NCBI GenBank assembly: GCA_028280615.1 | Contig: JANQLK010000002.1 | Coordinates: 160,316 to 224,315 of the forward strand | Reading direction: 5' to 3' | From: Woeseiaceae bacterium | GTDB taxonomy: Bacteria > Pseudomonadota > Gammaproteobacteria > Steroidobacterales > Woeseiaceae | DNA: 64,000 bases | Shown here: piece after piece, positions 7,896-16,446 of the stretch | Layout of the letters: the number at the start of each line of letters is the position of its first letter | How positions within the stretch are numbered: the stretch's first letter is position 1 | Notes under the pieces: model-generated | The model's database searches: none | Seen by the model: the letters and a program-made list of their open reading frames with translations, nothing else | Told to the model about the DNA's origin: nothing | Translations under genes and position numbers: made by a program

Positions 7896-10800
7896 ATGAA
7901 TCTCACACAAGCTGCATTTCGATACCGCCCCGTCGTGTTGCTCGCCGTCGTTGCCCTGATGATCTACGGCATCGCAAGCTACTTCACCCTGCCAGCCCGA
8001 GAGGACCCGACGATAACGATTCGCGAGGCGATCGTGACGACGGCCTACCCGGGTCTCCCGGCTGAGCGCGTCGAGGTGCTGATCACCAAGCCGCTCGAGG
8101 AGGCCGTGCTGACCGTCAACGGAATCGAGGAGATCCGTTCGATCTCATCCGACGGCCAGTCGATCATCTACGCCAAGGCCTACGATCGGCTGACTGAACT
8201 CGATCAGGTCTGGGACAAACTCGAGGAAGCCGTCTCGGCCGCGGCCGGTCAGCTGCCCGACGGTACCTCGCCGCCGCGCGTCAACGACAACTTCGGCGAC
8301 GTGGCCGTCATCACGCTCGCGCTGACCGGTGCGGACTACGGCCTTGCCGAGTTGTACGACTTCGCTCAGCATTCGAGAGAGACGCTGAACACCATACCCG
8401 GTACGCGCAAGGTCGAATTGGTGGGTGCGGTCGATGAGCGCGTCTTCATTGAAGCAGAGAACGCGCGGCTGGCCGAGCTCGGTATCGCACCGGACCAAAT
8501 CGTCGCAGCGCTTCGCGCGCGGAACACCATCGTACCCGGCGGTCAGATCGACACCGGCGATCGAGCTTTTGCGCTCGTGGCCTCGGGCGAGTTCGAAACC
8601 GTCGCCGACGTCGAAGACCTGTTGATTCGGGTACCGGCGGACGGCTCGCTGGTTCAGCTGTCCGACATCGCTACCGTAAGCCGCGGCTATGCCGACCCGG
8701 CGCCGCGCCGTGCTTATTTCAACGGCGCACCGGCAGTCGTGGTGTCCATCGTCATGCAGCCCGGCGAAAGCGTGCTCAACTACTCCGAGGCAGCCCGCGG
8801 CGTCATCGACGAGCTCGCAGCCAGCCTGCCGGTCGGTCTCGATCTGAACATCATCACCTGGCAGGCGGACCAGGTGGAAAACGCCGTGTACGGCGTGTCT
8901 TCGAACGTGCTGCAGACCCTGGCCATCGTGCTGGGCGTGGTGATGCTCTTCCTTGGCGTTCGCACCGGGCTGATCGTCGGCTCGATTGTGCCGGCGGTCA
9001 TGCTGATCACACTTGCCGTCATGGGTATATTCGAGATGAACCTCGAGCGCATGAGCCTCGCCACGCTGGTCATCGCTCTCGGCCTGCTGGTCGACAATGG
9101 CGTCGTCATTGCCGAGCACTTCAAGCGCTTGCTTGCAGAGCACGGCGATCGGGACCGGGCGTTGAAAGACACCGGTGCCGAGCTGGCCCTGCCGCTGCTA
9201 TCGTCGTCGCTCACGACCATCCTCGTGTTCCTGCCACTGATGCTCGCGGAGCACGCGTCCGGCGAGTACACGCGCAACATTTCGCTCGTCATTCTGATCA
9301 CGCTGCTGGCGTCCTGGGTGCTGGCGATGACCGTCACACCGACGCTCTGCCATCTGTTCCTGAAGCCGCCGAAAGAAGGCGATGCAGTCGTGTCGGCACG
9401 CTCCCCGGGCTTTTTCGGTGTTATCGAGGAGCGTTACGAAGGTCTGCTCCGGCATGCGCTGAAACGGCCCTGGACGTTTGTAGTCGCGATGTTCGCCCTG
9501 CTCCCGGTCGGTGGCTGGCTCGTGAACTCGACGCCGGCGAAGTTCTTCCCGGACAGCGATCGCGCGCAGGTGCTGATCTACGTCAACCTGCCGTCGGGCG
9601 TGACCACACGGACGACGGAAGCACGCATGCAGGAGGTGATGGCGATCATCCGCAACGAGCAGCGCTATCCGGAACTCGGTGACTTCGTCGCGTACGTGGG
9701 CTTTGGCGGTCCGCGGTTCGTACTCTCGCTCGCCCCGCTCGACCCGGCGCCGCACGTGGGCTTCATCGTTGTCAACGCCAGCGACCGCGACGCCGTGAGC
9801 AAGGCGATTCCCAGATTGCGCAATGACTTTCGTGCCGTGTTGCCCGACGTCGAGGCGCGCGTGTCGGCCATGTTCCTGGGTCCTTCCGATCCGAATGTCA
9901 TCCAGATCCAGGTCAAGGGCCCGGATGCCGAGTACCTGTTTGAACAATCCGGGAAGATCGAGGCTCTACTCAACGGCATCCCGGACACGATCGACGTCTG
10001 GTCGAACTGGTACAACCCCGTGACCCGGCTCGCCATCGACGTGGATGACCAGCGCGCCCGGCGCGCCGGCGTGACGTCTGCCGACGTCGCCGGCTCGTTG
10101 TCGAACTACGTGCGCGGTCGACCGGTGTCCGAATTCCGCGACGATGACGAGGTATTTGCCATCGTCTCACGTGCCGTCGATTCGGAGCGCGCCGAACTCG
10201 GTCGCCTGGAGTCGATCGCCATTTTCCAGCAAGGCTCCGCGGAGTCGGTGCCGCTCGGCCAGATCGCGACCATTCGCCAGGAACGCGGCTTCGGCTTCAT
10301 CCATCGCGAGGACCTGGTCCGCACGGTCACGGTGGAGGCGCGCAACCTCTCGATTTCGCCGGAAGACATGGCGCCGATGCTTCAAGCCGATATCGACGCG
10401 TTGAACGCACAGATGGCCCCCGGTCACTCGGTCGAGTTCGACGGCATCGTCGTCGACTCGCAGATCGGACGCGCCGCCCTGTTCGCAAGCTTTCCGCTGT
10501 GTCTCGGCCTGTCCATCCTGCTGCTGGTGGCACAGTTCAACGACTATCGCCGAGCCGCGATCGTCGTGCTGACGATTCCGCTGGTCGTGATCGGCGTTGG
10601 TATCGGCCTCCGGCTAATGCGAGCCGAGTTCGGTTTCCTCGTCATTCTGGGATTGCTCGCACTCGCCGGCATCATCGTCAACAACGCGATCGTGCTGATC
10701 GACCGCATCGATATCGAGCGCAACGCCCGTGATCGGGGCGACTTCGATGCGGTCGTGAGCGCGAGTGTGCGCCGCCTGCGCCCGATCCTGATGACCACCA

Positions 10801-11018
10801 TCACGACGATCGTCGGCCTGCTGCCGCTTATCGTCGGCGGCGACGTGCTGTTCTACGGCATGGCCTCGATCATGGCCTTCGGGCTCGCGATCGGTACCGT
10901 GCTTACGCTTGGCGTCGCACCCGCACTCTATTGCCTGTTCTTCGGCATCGTACCGAATGACACACAGCCCGAGGCTGCTTGCAACTCGGAGATGACCGGT
11001 CGGGAGGTACCGGCATGA
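7896..11018 (+). CDS. RND efflux inner-membrane transporter (AcrB/HAE-1-like)
   Basis: A 1040-residue RND permease, the full length for the family. Visible marks are the N-terminal TM1 (RPVVLLAVVALMIYGIASYF), the REDPTI motif after it, two large periplasmic loops, and the twelve-TM layout with the TM4 proton-relay segment ATLVIALGLLVDNGVVIAEH. That segment has one Asp followed by Asn, so only one of the paired AcrB TM4 Asp residues is present. The second half repeats the design (LALAGIIVNNAIVLIDRID). It exports amphipathic compounds using the proton gradient. The start is the Met after the adaptor stop, without a clear ribosome-binding site. It overlaps the next gene by ATGA. Confidence 0.95.
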   Translation: MNLTQAAFRYRPVVLLAVVALMIYGIASYFTLPAREDPTITIREAIVTTAYPGLPAERVEVLITKPLEEAVLTVNGIEEIRSISSDGQSIIYAKAYDRLTELDQVWDKLEEAVSAAAGQLPDGTSPPRVNDNFGDVAVITLALTGADYGLAELYDFAQHSRETLNTIPGTRKVELVGAVDERVFIEAENARLAELGIAPDQIVAALRARNTIVPGGQIDTGDRAFALVASGEFETVADVEDLLIRVPADGSLVQLSDIATVSRGYADPAPRRAYFNGAPAVVVSIVMQPGESVLNYSEAARGVIDELAASLPVGLDLNIITWQADQVENAVYGVSSNVLQTLAIVLGVVMLFLGVRTGLIVGSIVPAVMLITLAVMGIFEMNLERMSLATLVIALGLLVDNGVVIAEHFKRLLAEHGDRDRALKDTGAELALPLLSSSLTTILVFLPLMLAEHASGEYTRNISLVILITLLASWVLAMTVTPTLCHLFLKPPKEGDAVVSARSPGFFGVIEERYEGLLRHALKRPWTFVVAMFALLPVGGWLVNSTPAKFFPDSDRAQVLIYVNLPSGVTTRTTEARMQEVMAIIRNEQRYPELGDFVAYVGFGGPRFVLSLAPLDPAPHVGFIVVNASDRDAVSKAIPRLRNDFRAVLPDVEARVSAMFLGPSDPNVIQIQVKGPDAEYLFEQSGKIEALLNGIPDTIDVWSNWYNPVTRLAIDVDDQRARRAGVTSADVAGSLSNYVRGRPVSEFRDDDEVFAIVSRAVDSERAELGRLESIAIFQQGSAESVPLGQIATIRQERGFGFIHREDLVRTVTVEARNLSISPEDMAPMLQADIDALNAQMAPGHSVEFDGIVVDSQIGRAALFASFPLCLGLSILLLVAQFNDYRRAAIVVLTIPLVVIGVGIGLRLMRAEFGFLVILGLLALAGIIVNNAIVLIDRIDIERNARDRGDFDAVVSASVRRLRPILMTTITTIVGLLPLIVGGDVLFYGMASIMAFGLAIGTVLTLGVAPALYCLFFGIVPNDTQPEAACNSEMTGREVPA

Positions 11019-12466
11019 AGCGTATTCGGGCTTTTCTCGTTGCCCTGAGCGCAACCGCCGTAAGCGGGTGCGTACTGGGTCCGGATTACGAGCGCCCCGC
11101 TACCGGTCAGGATGCGAGCTTCTCGGAGGTCGTCGACGCCGTCGGTCTCGATACGGAAGGCGCGGTCGACGAGCGCTGGTGGCGGTCCTTTTCCGACCCC
11201 ATGCTGGAAGCGCTCGTCGATCAGGCAATCGCCGCGAACACGGATGTCCGCGCCGCGACCGCCCGCGTTCGAGAGGCCCGCGCGCTGCGTCGGGTTGCGC
11301 TGGCCGGCACACGTCCTTCCGTCGACCTCGACGCCGGCCCGACGCGTAGCCTCCAGAGCGAAGTGGGCAACCTGCCACCCGGCGCGCCGTTTCAACAGTC
11401 GATTTTCGACGTCGGGCTTTCTGCCGCCTGGGAAATCGACCTGTTTGGTCGCCTGCGACGTGGCGTGGAAGCCGCCGACGCAAGGCTGCAGGCCACCGTC
11501 GAGGACCGCCGCAGTGTGTTGCTCGTCGTGCTCTCCGAAGTCGCGCTCAGCTACACCGACATGCGCACCGCGCAGCAGCAGCGCGCGGTCGCGGAGCGCA
11601 ATGCCCAGGTCGCGCGTGAAACGCTGGAACTCACGGAGCTGCTCGCAGGAGAAGGCCTCGCGCGGGATCTGGATGTCGTGCGCGCTCGCGCCGACGTCAC
11701 CGAGCTGGTCGCGGCTCAGGCCGATTTCACGGCTGCCGAGCGCAGTGCGGCCGCCCGCCTCGCCGTGCTCCTGGGTCGCCAGCCCGCAAAAGCGCTGCCC
11801 GAGCTCATGGCGCCGTCCGAAGCCGAGTTCGTCGCACCGCGTATTCCGACCGGGCTGGCCAGCGATCTGCTGCGCCGCCGACCGGACGTTCGCTCCGCCG
11901 AACGCCGCCTGGCTGCGGCCACCGCCGACATTGGCATCGAAACCGCCACCCTCTTCCCGAGTTTTCGCTTGACGGGCGGCGCCGGATCCCTGGCAAACGA
12001 AGTCGACGCGCTGTTTACCAGTCCGAGCGAGGCCTGGAGTATCGCCGGCCTGCTCAGCTGGCCGATCTTCGACGGCGGCCGCCGCAAAGCCAGTATCGCC
12101 GCGGCGGAAGCGCGCTACGACGCCGCGTTCGCCCAGTACGACGGTGCGGTTCTCGATGCCCTGGGCGATGCCGAAGCGGCGTTCGCGAGCTACGTCTACG
12201 CCGCCAAGGAGCGCCAGACGCTGGAGGCGGCGCGTGCCGATCGCGAGCGCGCGCTCGAACTGACGCGCCTGCGCTTCGAGGCGGAGCTGGACGATCTGTT
12301 TCCCGTGCTCGACGCCCAGCGCCAGCTGCTGTCGCTCGAGTCCCGAATCGCAGCCGCTGAGCGCGCCGAACTCGTCGGCGCCGTGAACGTCTACCGGGCG
12401 CTCGGCGGTGGCTGGCAGGTGGCGGAAGAGACGCTCTCGGCCGCCGGTGCGAAGGAGGCGCAATGA
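11015..12466 (+). CDS. RND outer-membrane factor lipoprotein (OprM/NodT family)
   Basis: A 483-residue TolC-like outer-membrane channel. The signal peptide ends in the lipobox VSGC (Cys19), followed by the family opening GPDYERP. Two OEP repeats follow, with the typical long helices (EVALSYTDMRTAQQQRAVAERN), the linker LLRRRPDVRSAERRL and the closing helix YVYAAKERQTLEAA. It completes the tripartite pump. The start codon overlaps the transporter stop (ATGA) and its own end overlaps the LpxR-like gene (ATGA), so the last three genes are translationally coupled. Confidence 0.95.
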   Translation: MKRIRAFLVALSATAVSGCVLGPDYERPATGQDASFSEVVDAVGLDTEGAVDERWWRSFSDPMLEALVDQAIAANTDVRAATARVREARALRRVALAGTRPSVDLDAGPTRSLQSEVGNLPPGAPFQQSIFDVGLSAAWEIDLFGRLRRGVEAADARLQATVEDRRSVLLVVLSEVALSYTDMRTAQQQRAVAERNAQVARETLELTELLAGEGLARDLDVVRARADVTELVAAQADFTAAERSAAARLAVLLGRQPAKALPELMAPSEAEFVAPRIPTGLASDLLRRRPDVRSAERRLAAATADIGIETATLFPSFRLTGGAGSLANEVDALFTSPSEAWSIAGLLSWPIFDGGRRKASIAAAEARYDAAFAQYDGAVLDALGDAEAAFASYVYAAKERQTLEAARADRERALELTRLRFEAELDDLFPVLDAQRQLLSLESRIAAAERAELVGAVNVYRALGGGWQVAEETLSAAGAKEAQ

Positions 12467-13521
12467 ACATCCAACTGGAATGGCTCGCCCGCATAGCTTG
12501 CCCGATCCTGCTGGTCGCGACGCTCTCAGGCGGATCGGCGCTCGCCGATGACGAGACGTTCGTCGACACTTTGCCCGAGCGCCCGTTCGAGGCGGACGGT
12601 GACAACCGATTCTTCACGCTCGCGGTCGAGAACGATGCATTCGGCAGTAGCAGCGACCGGCACTACACGAGCGGTGTACGCGCGACGTGGCTGAACCTGG
12701 GCGACGATCCGTCCTGGATCGCCGACAGCCTGATGAGTCTGTTTTCGAAGGGCGGCGAGAACTCACCGGGCGCGACTTTCTACTCGCTCGGCCACAACTT
12801 GTACACGCCAAGCGACATCGAAGCGGAAACGCCGGATCCGCGGGATCGGCCATACGCGGCATTTCTCTATGGATCCGCCGGCTACACCAAAGCAACGGGA
12901 AATCGCATTGACGCCGTGGAGTTCACGCTCGGCATCGTCGGCCCCTGGGCGTTCGGAGAGGAAATCCAGACAGCCGTCCACGATATTGTCTCAGGCGACG
13001 ATCCCCTTGGCTGGGACAATCAGCTCGACAACGAGCCGGGACTGATTCTTGCCTGGGAACGGCGGTGGCCGTCCGCGCTCAAGACCGATATGGGACCGAT
13101 CAACGCCCGGCTGATGCCGCACGTTGGCATCAGTCTCGGCAACGTATACACCCACGCCGCGGCAGGCGCGACCTGGCAATTCGTGCCGGACGACTACGAG
13201 TGGCAATCGCCGCCGCTTCGCGTTCGGCCGGCAATACCGGGTAGCGGCTTCTTCTACCCCGAATCCGATCGCATCGGCTGGTCCGCGTTCGTGGGATTCG
13301 AGGCGCGTGCCGTCGCGCGCAACATCTTTCTCGACGGGAACACGTTCGAAGACGGTCCGTCCGTCGATCGGGAGACCATGGTGTACGACCTCAACGCGGG
13401 CTTCTCGGTGGCCTGGTCGAAATTGCGAATCGCCTACACGCTCAACTGGCGCTCAAACGAATTCGTCGGGCAGCGTGACGAGCAGGTCTTCGGCGCCATC
13501 TCCATCAGCCGACGATTCTAG
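12463..13521 (+). CDS. LpxR-family outer-membrane lipid A deacylase homologue, RND operon copy
   Basis: A 352-residue outer-membrane beta-barrel with a Sec signal (cleaved after ...GSALA, about residue 28), ending in Phe as barrels do. It matches the LpxR/DUF2219 family: the ENDAF motif (Asn57-Asp58), DRHYTSG (Thr69), and a QTAVHD...GWDNQ block (His173). LpxR removes the 3'-acyloxyacyl chain of lipid A at the outer leaflet. Known Salmonella active-site residues are Asn9, Asp10, Thr34, His122 and Glu128; here the Glu position (His+6) appears to be Asp179, a conservative change that may alter activity. It is the last gene of the RND operon, coupled to the channel gene by ATGA, an unusual partner for an efflux pump. 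Confidence 0.87.
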   Translation: MNIQLEWLARIACPILLVATLSGGSALADDETFVDTLPERPFEADGDNRFFTLAVENDAFGSSSDRHYTSGVRATWLNLGDDPSWIADSLMSLFSKGGENSPGATFYSLGHNLYTPSDIEAETPDPRDRPYAAFLYGSAGYTKATGNRIDAVEFTLGIVGPWAFGEEIQTAVHDIVSGDDPLGWDNQLDNEPGLILAWERRWPSALKTDMGPINARLMPHVGISLGNVYTHAAAGATWQFVPDDYEWQSPPLRVRPAIPGSGFFYPESDRIGWSAFVGFEARAVARNIFLDGNTFEDGPSVDRETMVYDLNAGFSVAWSKLRIAYTLNWRSNEFVGQRDEQVFGAISISRRF

Positions 13522-13535
13522 GCGATTGCCGGAAT

Positions 13536-13554
13536 GCAGTGCGCGCGGCACTGC
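13536..13554 (+). terminator. Hairpin after the RND-LpxR operon
   Basis: GCAGTGC and GCACTGC form a perfect 7-bp stem around a 5-nt loop, 15 bp after the LpxR-like stop codon and before the MarR promoter. No U-run follows, so it could be an attenuating or stabilising 3' structure and not a classical intrinsic terminator. Confidence 0.35.
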
Positions 13555-13565
13555 GGCGCCGACGT

Positions 13566-13609
13566 TTGACTTTCCATGGGTACTGCGGCTAAATACGCAA
13601 GTACTTGCG
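13566..13609 (+). promoter_or_regulatory. MarR promoter with start-site palindrome
   Basis: TTGACT (13566-13571) and TAAATA (13590-13595) lie 18 bp apart. A perfect 14-bp palindrome, CGCAAGTACTTGCG, at 13596-13609 covers the predicted transcription start. It is a good candidate for the MarR protein's own operator, giving autoregulation of the MarR-CPBP pair. Binding is inferred. Confidence 0.55.
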
Positions 13610-13627
13610 CAAATACTCGGTTTCAGG

Positions 13628-14143
13628 ATGCTGTCTACCTCACAACTCGACATGCACAAGGCGTTTCTGGCCCACAATGCGCGCCGGCTCGCGGATCTGG
13701 TCATCGCGCAGGGCACGGAGATGCTCCAGGCACACGGTCTGCAATCGCCGAGCTCATCAGTCTCCACGGTTCTTCACCTGAGAGACGTCGGGGCAACGAC
13801 GGTGACGGATCTGGCGAAGGCATTCGGTCATACGCATCAGATGGCGGCGCAGCGCGTCGCGGGACTCGTGGCAAAGGGCTTGGTCGAGAAGATCAGCAAC
13901 GAAAACGACCGGCGATCATCCCTGGTATCGCTCACTTCAGCCGGCCGCAAAGAGGCGTTGCAGCTCGCGAGGATCGTCGATCGCGCCTCCGCTGCTCTCG
14001 ACGGCCTGTTCAAGGAGATTGGCTGCGATTTGACTGAAGCGATTCTCAGCGCCGAACGAGACCTGCTGAGACGGCCTCTCCTCGCCCGAATGGAAGAAGT
14101 GGCGCAAAACGGCGAAAGCCAGGCGATCGGGCAGACGAAGTGA
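13628..14143 (+). CDS. MarR family transcriptional regulator
   Basis: A 171-residue winged-helix regulator. The DNA-binding region runs VTDLAKAFGHTHQMAAQRVAGL, then GLVEKISNENDRRSSLVSLT, which is the MarR recognition helix and wing with the family's N-D-R-R-S tip. Flanking helices form the dimerisation domain. The short leader (about 25 nt from the predicted start site) has no strong ribosome-binding site. It overlaps the CPBP protease gene (GTGA) and lies just after the RND-LpxR operon, so it may sense the same class of compound. Confidence 0.88.
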   Translation: MLSTSQLDMHKAFLAHNARRLADLVIAQGTEMLQAHGLQSPSSSVSTVLHLRDVGATTVTDLAKAFGHTHQMAAQRVAGLVAKGLVEKISNENDRRSSLVSLTSAGRKEALQLARIVDRASAALDGLFKEIGCDLTEAILSAERDLLRRPLLARMEEVAQNGESQAIGQTK

Positions 14144-14868
14144 CATCGCGCCCGGCTGAGTCCGCCAGTGTCGTCGCGGCGGCGCGGGATCTGCTGCTTG
14201 TCCTGGGTACTCTGTATCTGGCCAAGACCGTGGTCTTGTGCATCGATTCCTTGTGGACCGCTGCGGGCCCCGTTTCATTGCTTGCCGGCCTTGCCGTCGT
14301 GGCGCTTTGCTTGAAGCGGGGCGAAGAGCGCTGGAGCGGCATTGGTCTCAAACGTCCCGACAGCATCGCGCGTGCGTTGCTCTGGACCTTGCTCATATTC
14401 GTCGTGACTATGGGTGCAGGCTTCGCCGTCGAAGCCTTTGTGTCTGCCGTCACAAGCGGTGCGTCAATGCCGCCGCCCGGCGTTGACGAGAGATACGCGA
14501 ACAGGTTTGCGCACCTCCCGGGGAATCTGCTGGCTTATCTGCAATGGCTGGCGATTGCGTGGATTGTCGGCGGATTCGCCGAGGAGCTCCTCTTCCGGGG
14601 ATTCCTCATCTCCCGGTTCGAGCGGCTCTTTTCGCGATTGCCCTTCGCTGTCGTGCTTGCAGTTCTGTTGCAAGCCGTTCTGTTTGGACATCAGCACTTC
14701 TACTATCAAGGCTTCGCGGGTGCCCTTGCGACCGGTCTCATCGCACTGGTATCGGGCGCCTTCTACGTTCTCCTCAAGCGCAACATCTGGCCGTTGATCC
14801 TGTCGCACGGCCTGGCGAACACGTTGGGATTTACGTTGATCTACCTGGGCGTAATGCCGCCGCCATAG
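14140..14868 (+). CDS. CPBP-family intramembrane metalloprotease (Rce1/CAAX-like)
   Basis: A 242-residue multi-pass membrane protein with the three motifs of the CPBP (Abi/Rce1) family: EELLFRG with the paired Glu and Arg (about residues 148-154), a His motif in a membrane helix (FGHQH) and the C-terminal HGLANT. These are the presumed metal-binding and catalytic residues. Bacterial members process or modify membrane-linked peptides, but few substrates are known. The GTG start overlaps the MarR stop, so the two are coupled and co-regulated. Confidence 0.88.
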   Translation: MTSRPAESASVVAAARDLLLVLGTLYLAKTVVLCIDSLWTAAGPVSLLAGLAVVALCLKRGEERWSGIGLKRPDSIARALLWTLLIFVVTMGAGFAVEAFVSAVTSGASMPPPGVDERYANRFAHLPGNLLAYLQWLAIAWIVGGFAEELLFRGFLISRFERLFSRLPFAVVLAVLLQAVLFGHQHFYYQGFAGALATGLIALVSGAFYVLLKRNIWPLILSHGLANTLGFTLIYLGVMPPP

Positions 14869-14880
14869 TGATCGCGAGCG

Positions 14881-14914
14881 CTAGCCCGCGCAATCGGTGA
14901 GATATTCGGGCTAG
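14881..14914. repeat. REP-like palindrome, copy A
   Basis: Perfect 8-bp arms CTAGCCCG and CGGGCTAG flank an 18-nt centre. The reverse complement shares the pattern CTAGCCCG...TCACCGATT...GCGGG with copies near 31.2 and 63.9 kb. It lies between converging genes and its right arm holds the stop codon of the DUF1801 gene, so it may also act as a bidirectional terminator. Confidence 0.6.
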
Positions 14915-15330
14915 GCACCCAACAAGGGTCGCGCTTTGATACGGTGATATCGGAGCGCGAGTTCGATGCAGTGCCGCAATGCATCGGTATCGACCGGGTC
15001 GCCAAGCGTGAAGACGATCGCTCTGTTGCCCTCATAGGCAAACGTATTCGCGTAGATCTCTCGAAACGTGTCGACGAGTTTGGTGTTGCAGTTGAAGTAC
15101 AGCGCATAGCGCTCCGGCCGGGACTTCGGTGTGCCGAGCCTAACGGTACTGCCGCCCTTTACGAGATAGCTCGGCTCGCCCCACTTCAGCGTCTCTTCCA
15201 CGCTGCCAATTGCCTCGTGCGCGTCGGCAACATCAAGGATCAGCCGGCGAAGTCGCAGGAGCTGTCGCCGGATTTCCGCGGGGTATGCGTCGAACGCGGC
15301 CGCGACAGCCGGATTATCGATCGTTGTCAT
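14911..15330 (-). CDS. DUF1801 (YdhG-like) domain protein
   Basis: A 139-residue soluble protein. The segment ETLKWGEPSYLV followed by RLG and ALYFNCNTKLVD matches the DUF1801/YdhG family (frataxin-like fold; some relatives have iron-chaperone-like roles, others none known). No signal peptide. Its start overlaps the end of the rhodanese gene by 17 bp, so it is likely to be translated from the same mRNA. Function unknown. Confidence 0.85.
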   Translation of the reverse strand: MTTIDNPAVAAAFDAYPAEIRRQLLRLRRLILDVADAHEAIGSVEETLKWGEPSYLVKGGSTVRLGTPKSRPERYALYFNCNTKLVDTFREIYANTFAYEGNRAIVFTLGDPVDTDALRHCIELALRYHRIKARPLLGA

Positions 15331-16282
15331 GACGGAGCGGCACCTCCATCGGCAACGATTCGTCGCTGGACCATTCCTGTAGCGAGGCCGTGTAGACGGC
15401 GACGTCTGTATAGCCTTGTCGCGTCATTACAAAGGCATTGGCCGATGCGGAGATGCCGCCACCGCAATACGTAATTGATCGAGTATCGCGGTCTCCCACC
15501 AACAGTTCGTCGAGCTCGTCGCTGGGTCGGAAGCGACCCGTATCGTCCAGCAGCGACCTCATCGGCACGTTCGATGCGCCGGCGATATGGCCCGGTCTTG
15601 CGTACATGGTCACGTCGCCGCGGTACACCGGTTCGGGCAGTGCATCTATGATATTGACGGAATCGTCACCTATTGCAGCCAGAACCTCATCCTTGCCGAC
15701 AATCAATTCCGGCCGCAACGCGACCGTCAGGGTTCCGGCGGGCGGGTTGCTCTGTGCCTCTGTTGACAACGAATAGCCCGCGCCGGTCCACGCAGCGAGT
15801 CCACCGTCGAGCAGTGCGGCTCGGTCAAATCCAATCCAGCGGAGCATCCACCAGACTCTGGAAGCCCATGCCGAGCCGCTGCTGTCGTACAGCACAACTC
15901 TGGAATTGTCGTTGACCCCGAGCGCATTCATGGCGTTCGCGAACGCCTCCGGTGATGGCACGGCGAACCGATACGGACTTTCACCATCTGACAGATTCCC
16001 CGTGAGATCGGCAAATCCCGCGGTAGGAATGTGGCCGCCCTCGTAGCTCGCCCGGCCGCTCGAGATGCTGAAACCGTCCTCTCCGCCCATCTCGACAAGC
16101 ACGGTACAGTCGAGGACGACGAGATCCGGATCATTGAGATGTTCGTTAAGCCACTCGGCGCTCACCAGCGAATCCATCGCCATCTCTTTGACAGGCTGGT
16201 CGACTGAATCCGAACAGGCCGCGATGAAGCCGAGCAACGAGATCAGGGCCAGCGACCCCTTGCAGGAACTGACAAAAGACAT
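15314..16282 (-). CDS. Lipoprotein rhodanese (SseA-like sulfurtransferase)
   Basis: A 322-residue two-domain rhodanese with a lipoprotein signal (FIAAC, lipidated Cys23). The N-terminal inactive-type domain spans about 38-180 and the C-terminal catalytic domain about 195-315. The active-site loop is CGGGISAS with the persulfide Cys at about 273. The CG-G/S-G-(V/I)-(T/S)A pattern is that of 3-mercaptopyruvate/thiosulfate sulfurtransferases. Membrane anchoring in the periplasm is unusual for SseA relatives. Followed by the overlapping DUF1801 gene. Confidence 0.88.
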   Translation of the reverse strand: MSFVSSCKGSLALISLLGFIAACSDSVDQPVKEMAMDSLVSAEWLNEHLNDPDLVVLDCTVLVEMGGEDGFSISSGRASYEGGHIPTAGFADLTGNLSDGESPYRFAVPSPEAFANAMNALGVNDNSRVVLYDSSGSAWASRVWWMLRWIGFDRAALLDGGLAAWTGAGYSLSTEAQSNPPAGTLTVALRPELIVGKDEVLAAIGDDSVNIIDALPEPVYRGDVTMYARPGHIAGASNVPMRSLLDDTGRFRPSDELDELLVGDRDTRSITYCGGGISASANAFVMTRQGYTDVAVYTASLQEWSSDESLPMEVPLRHDNDR

Positions 16283-16446
16283 CGGAGTCTCCTCCTTTGA
16301 GTCCCGGTCACAGTATAGCTTGGGATGCGTGCTCCGTTGTGGTTCCTACCTCAACGGGCGGAAGCGAGCGGCTTACAATGCGCGCGTCGATCGGGGCCGT
16401 GATCCGGATACGTGTGCGACGGCCTGGCCTGCTATGGCGAATGCCG

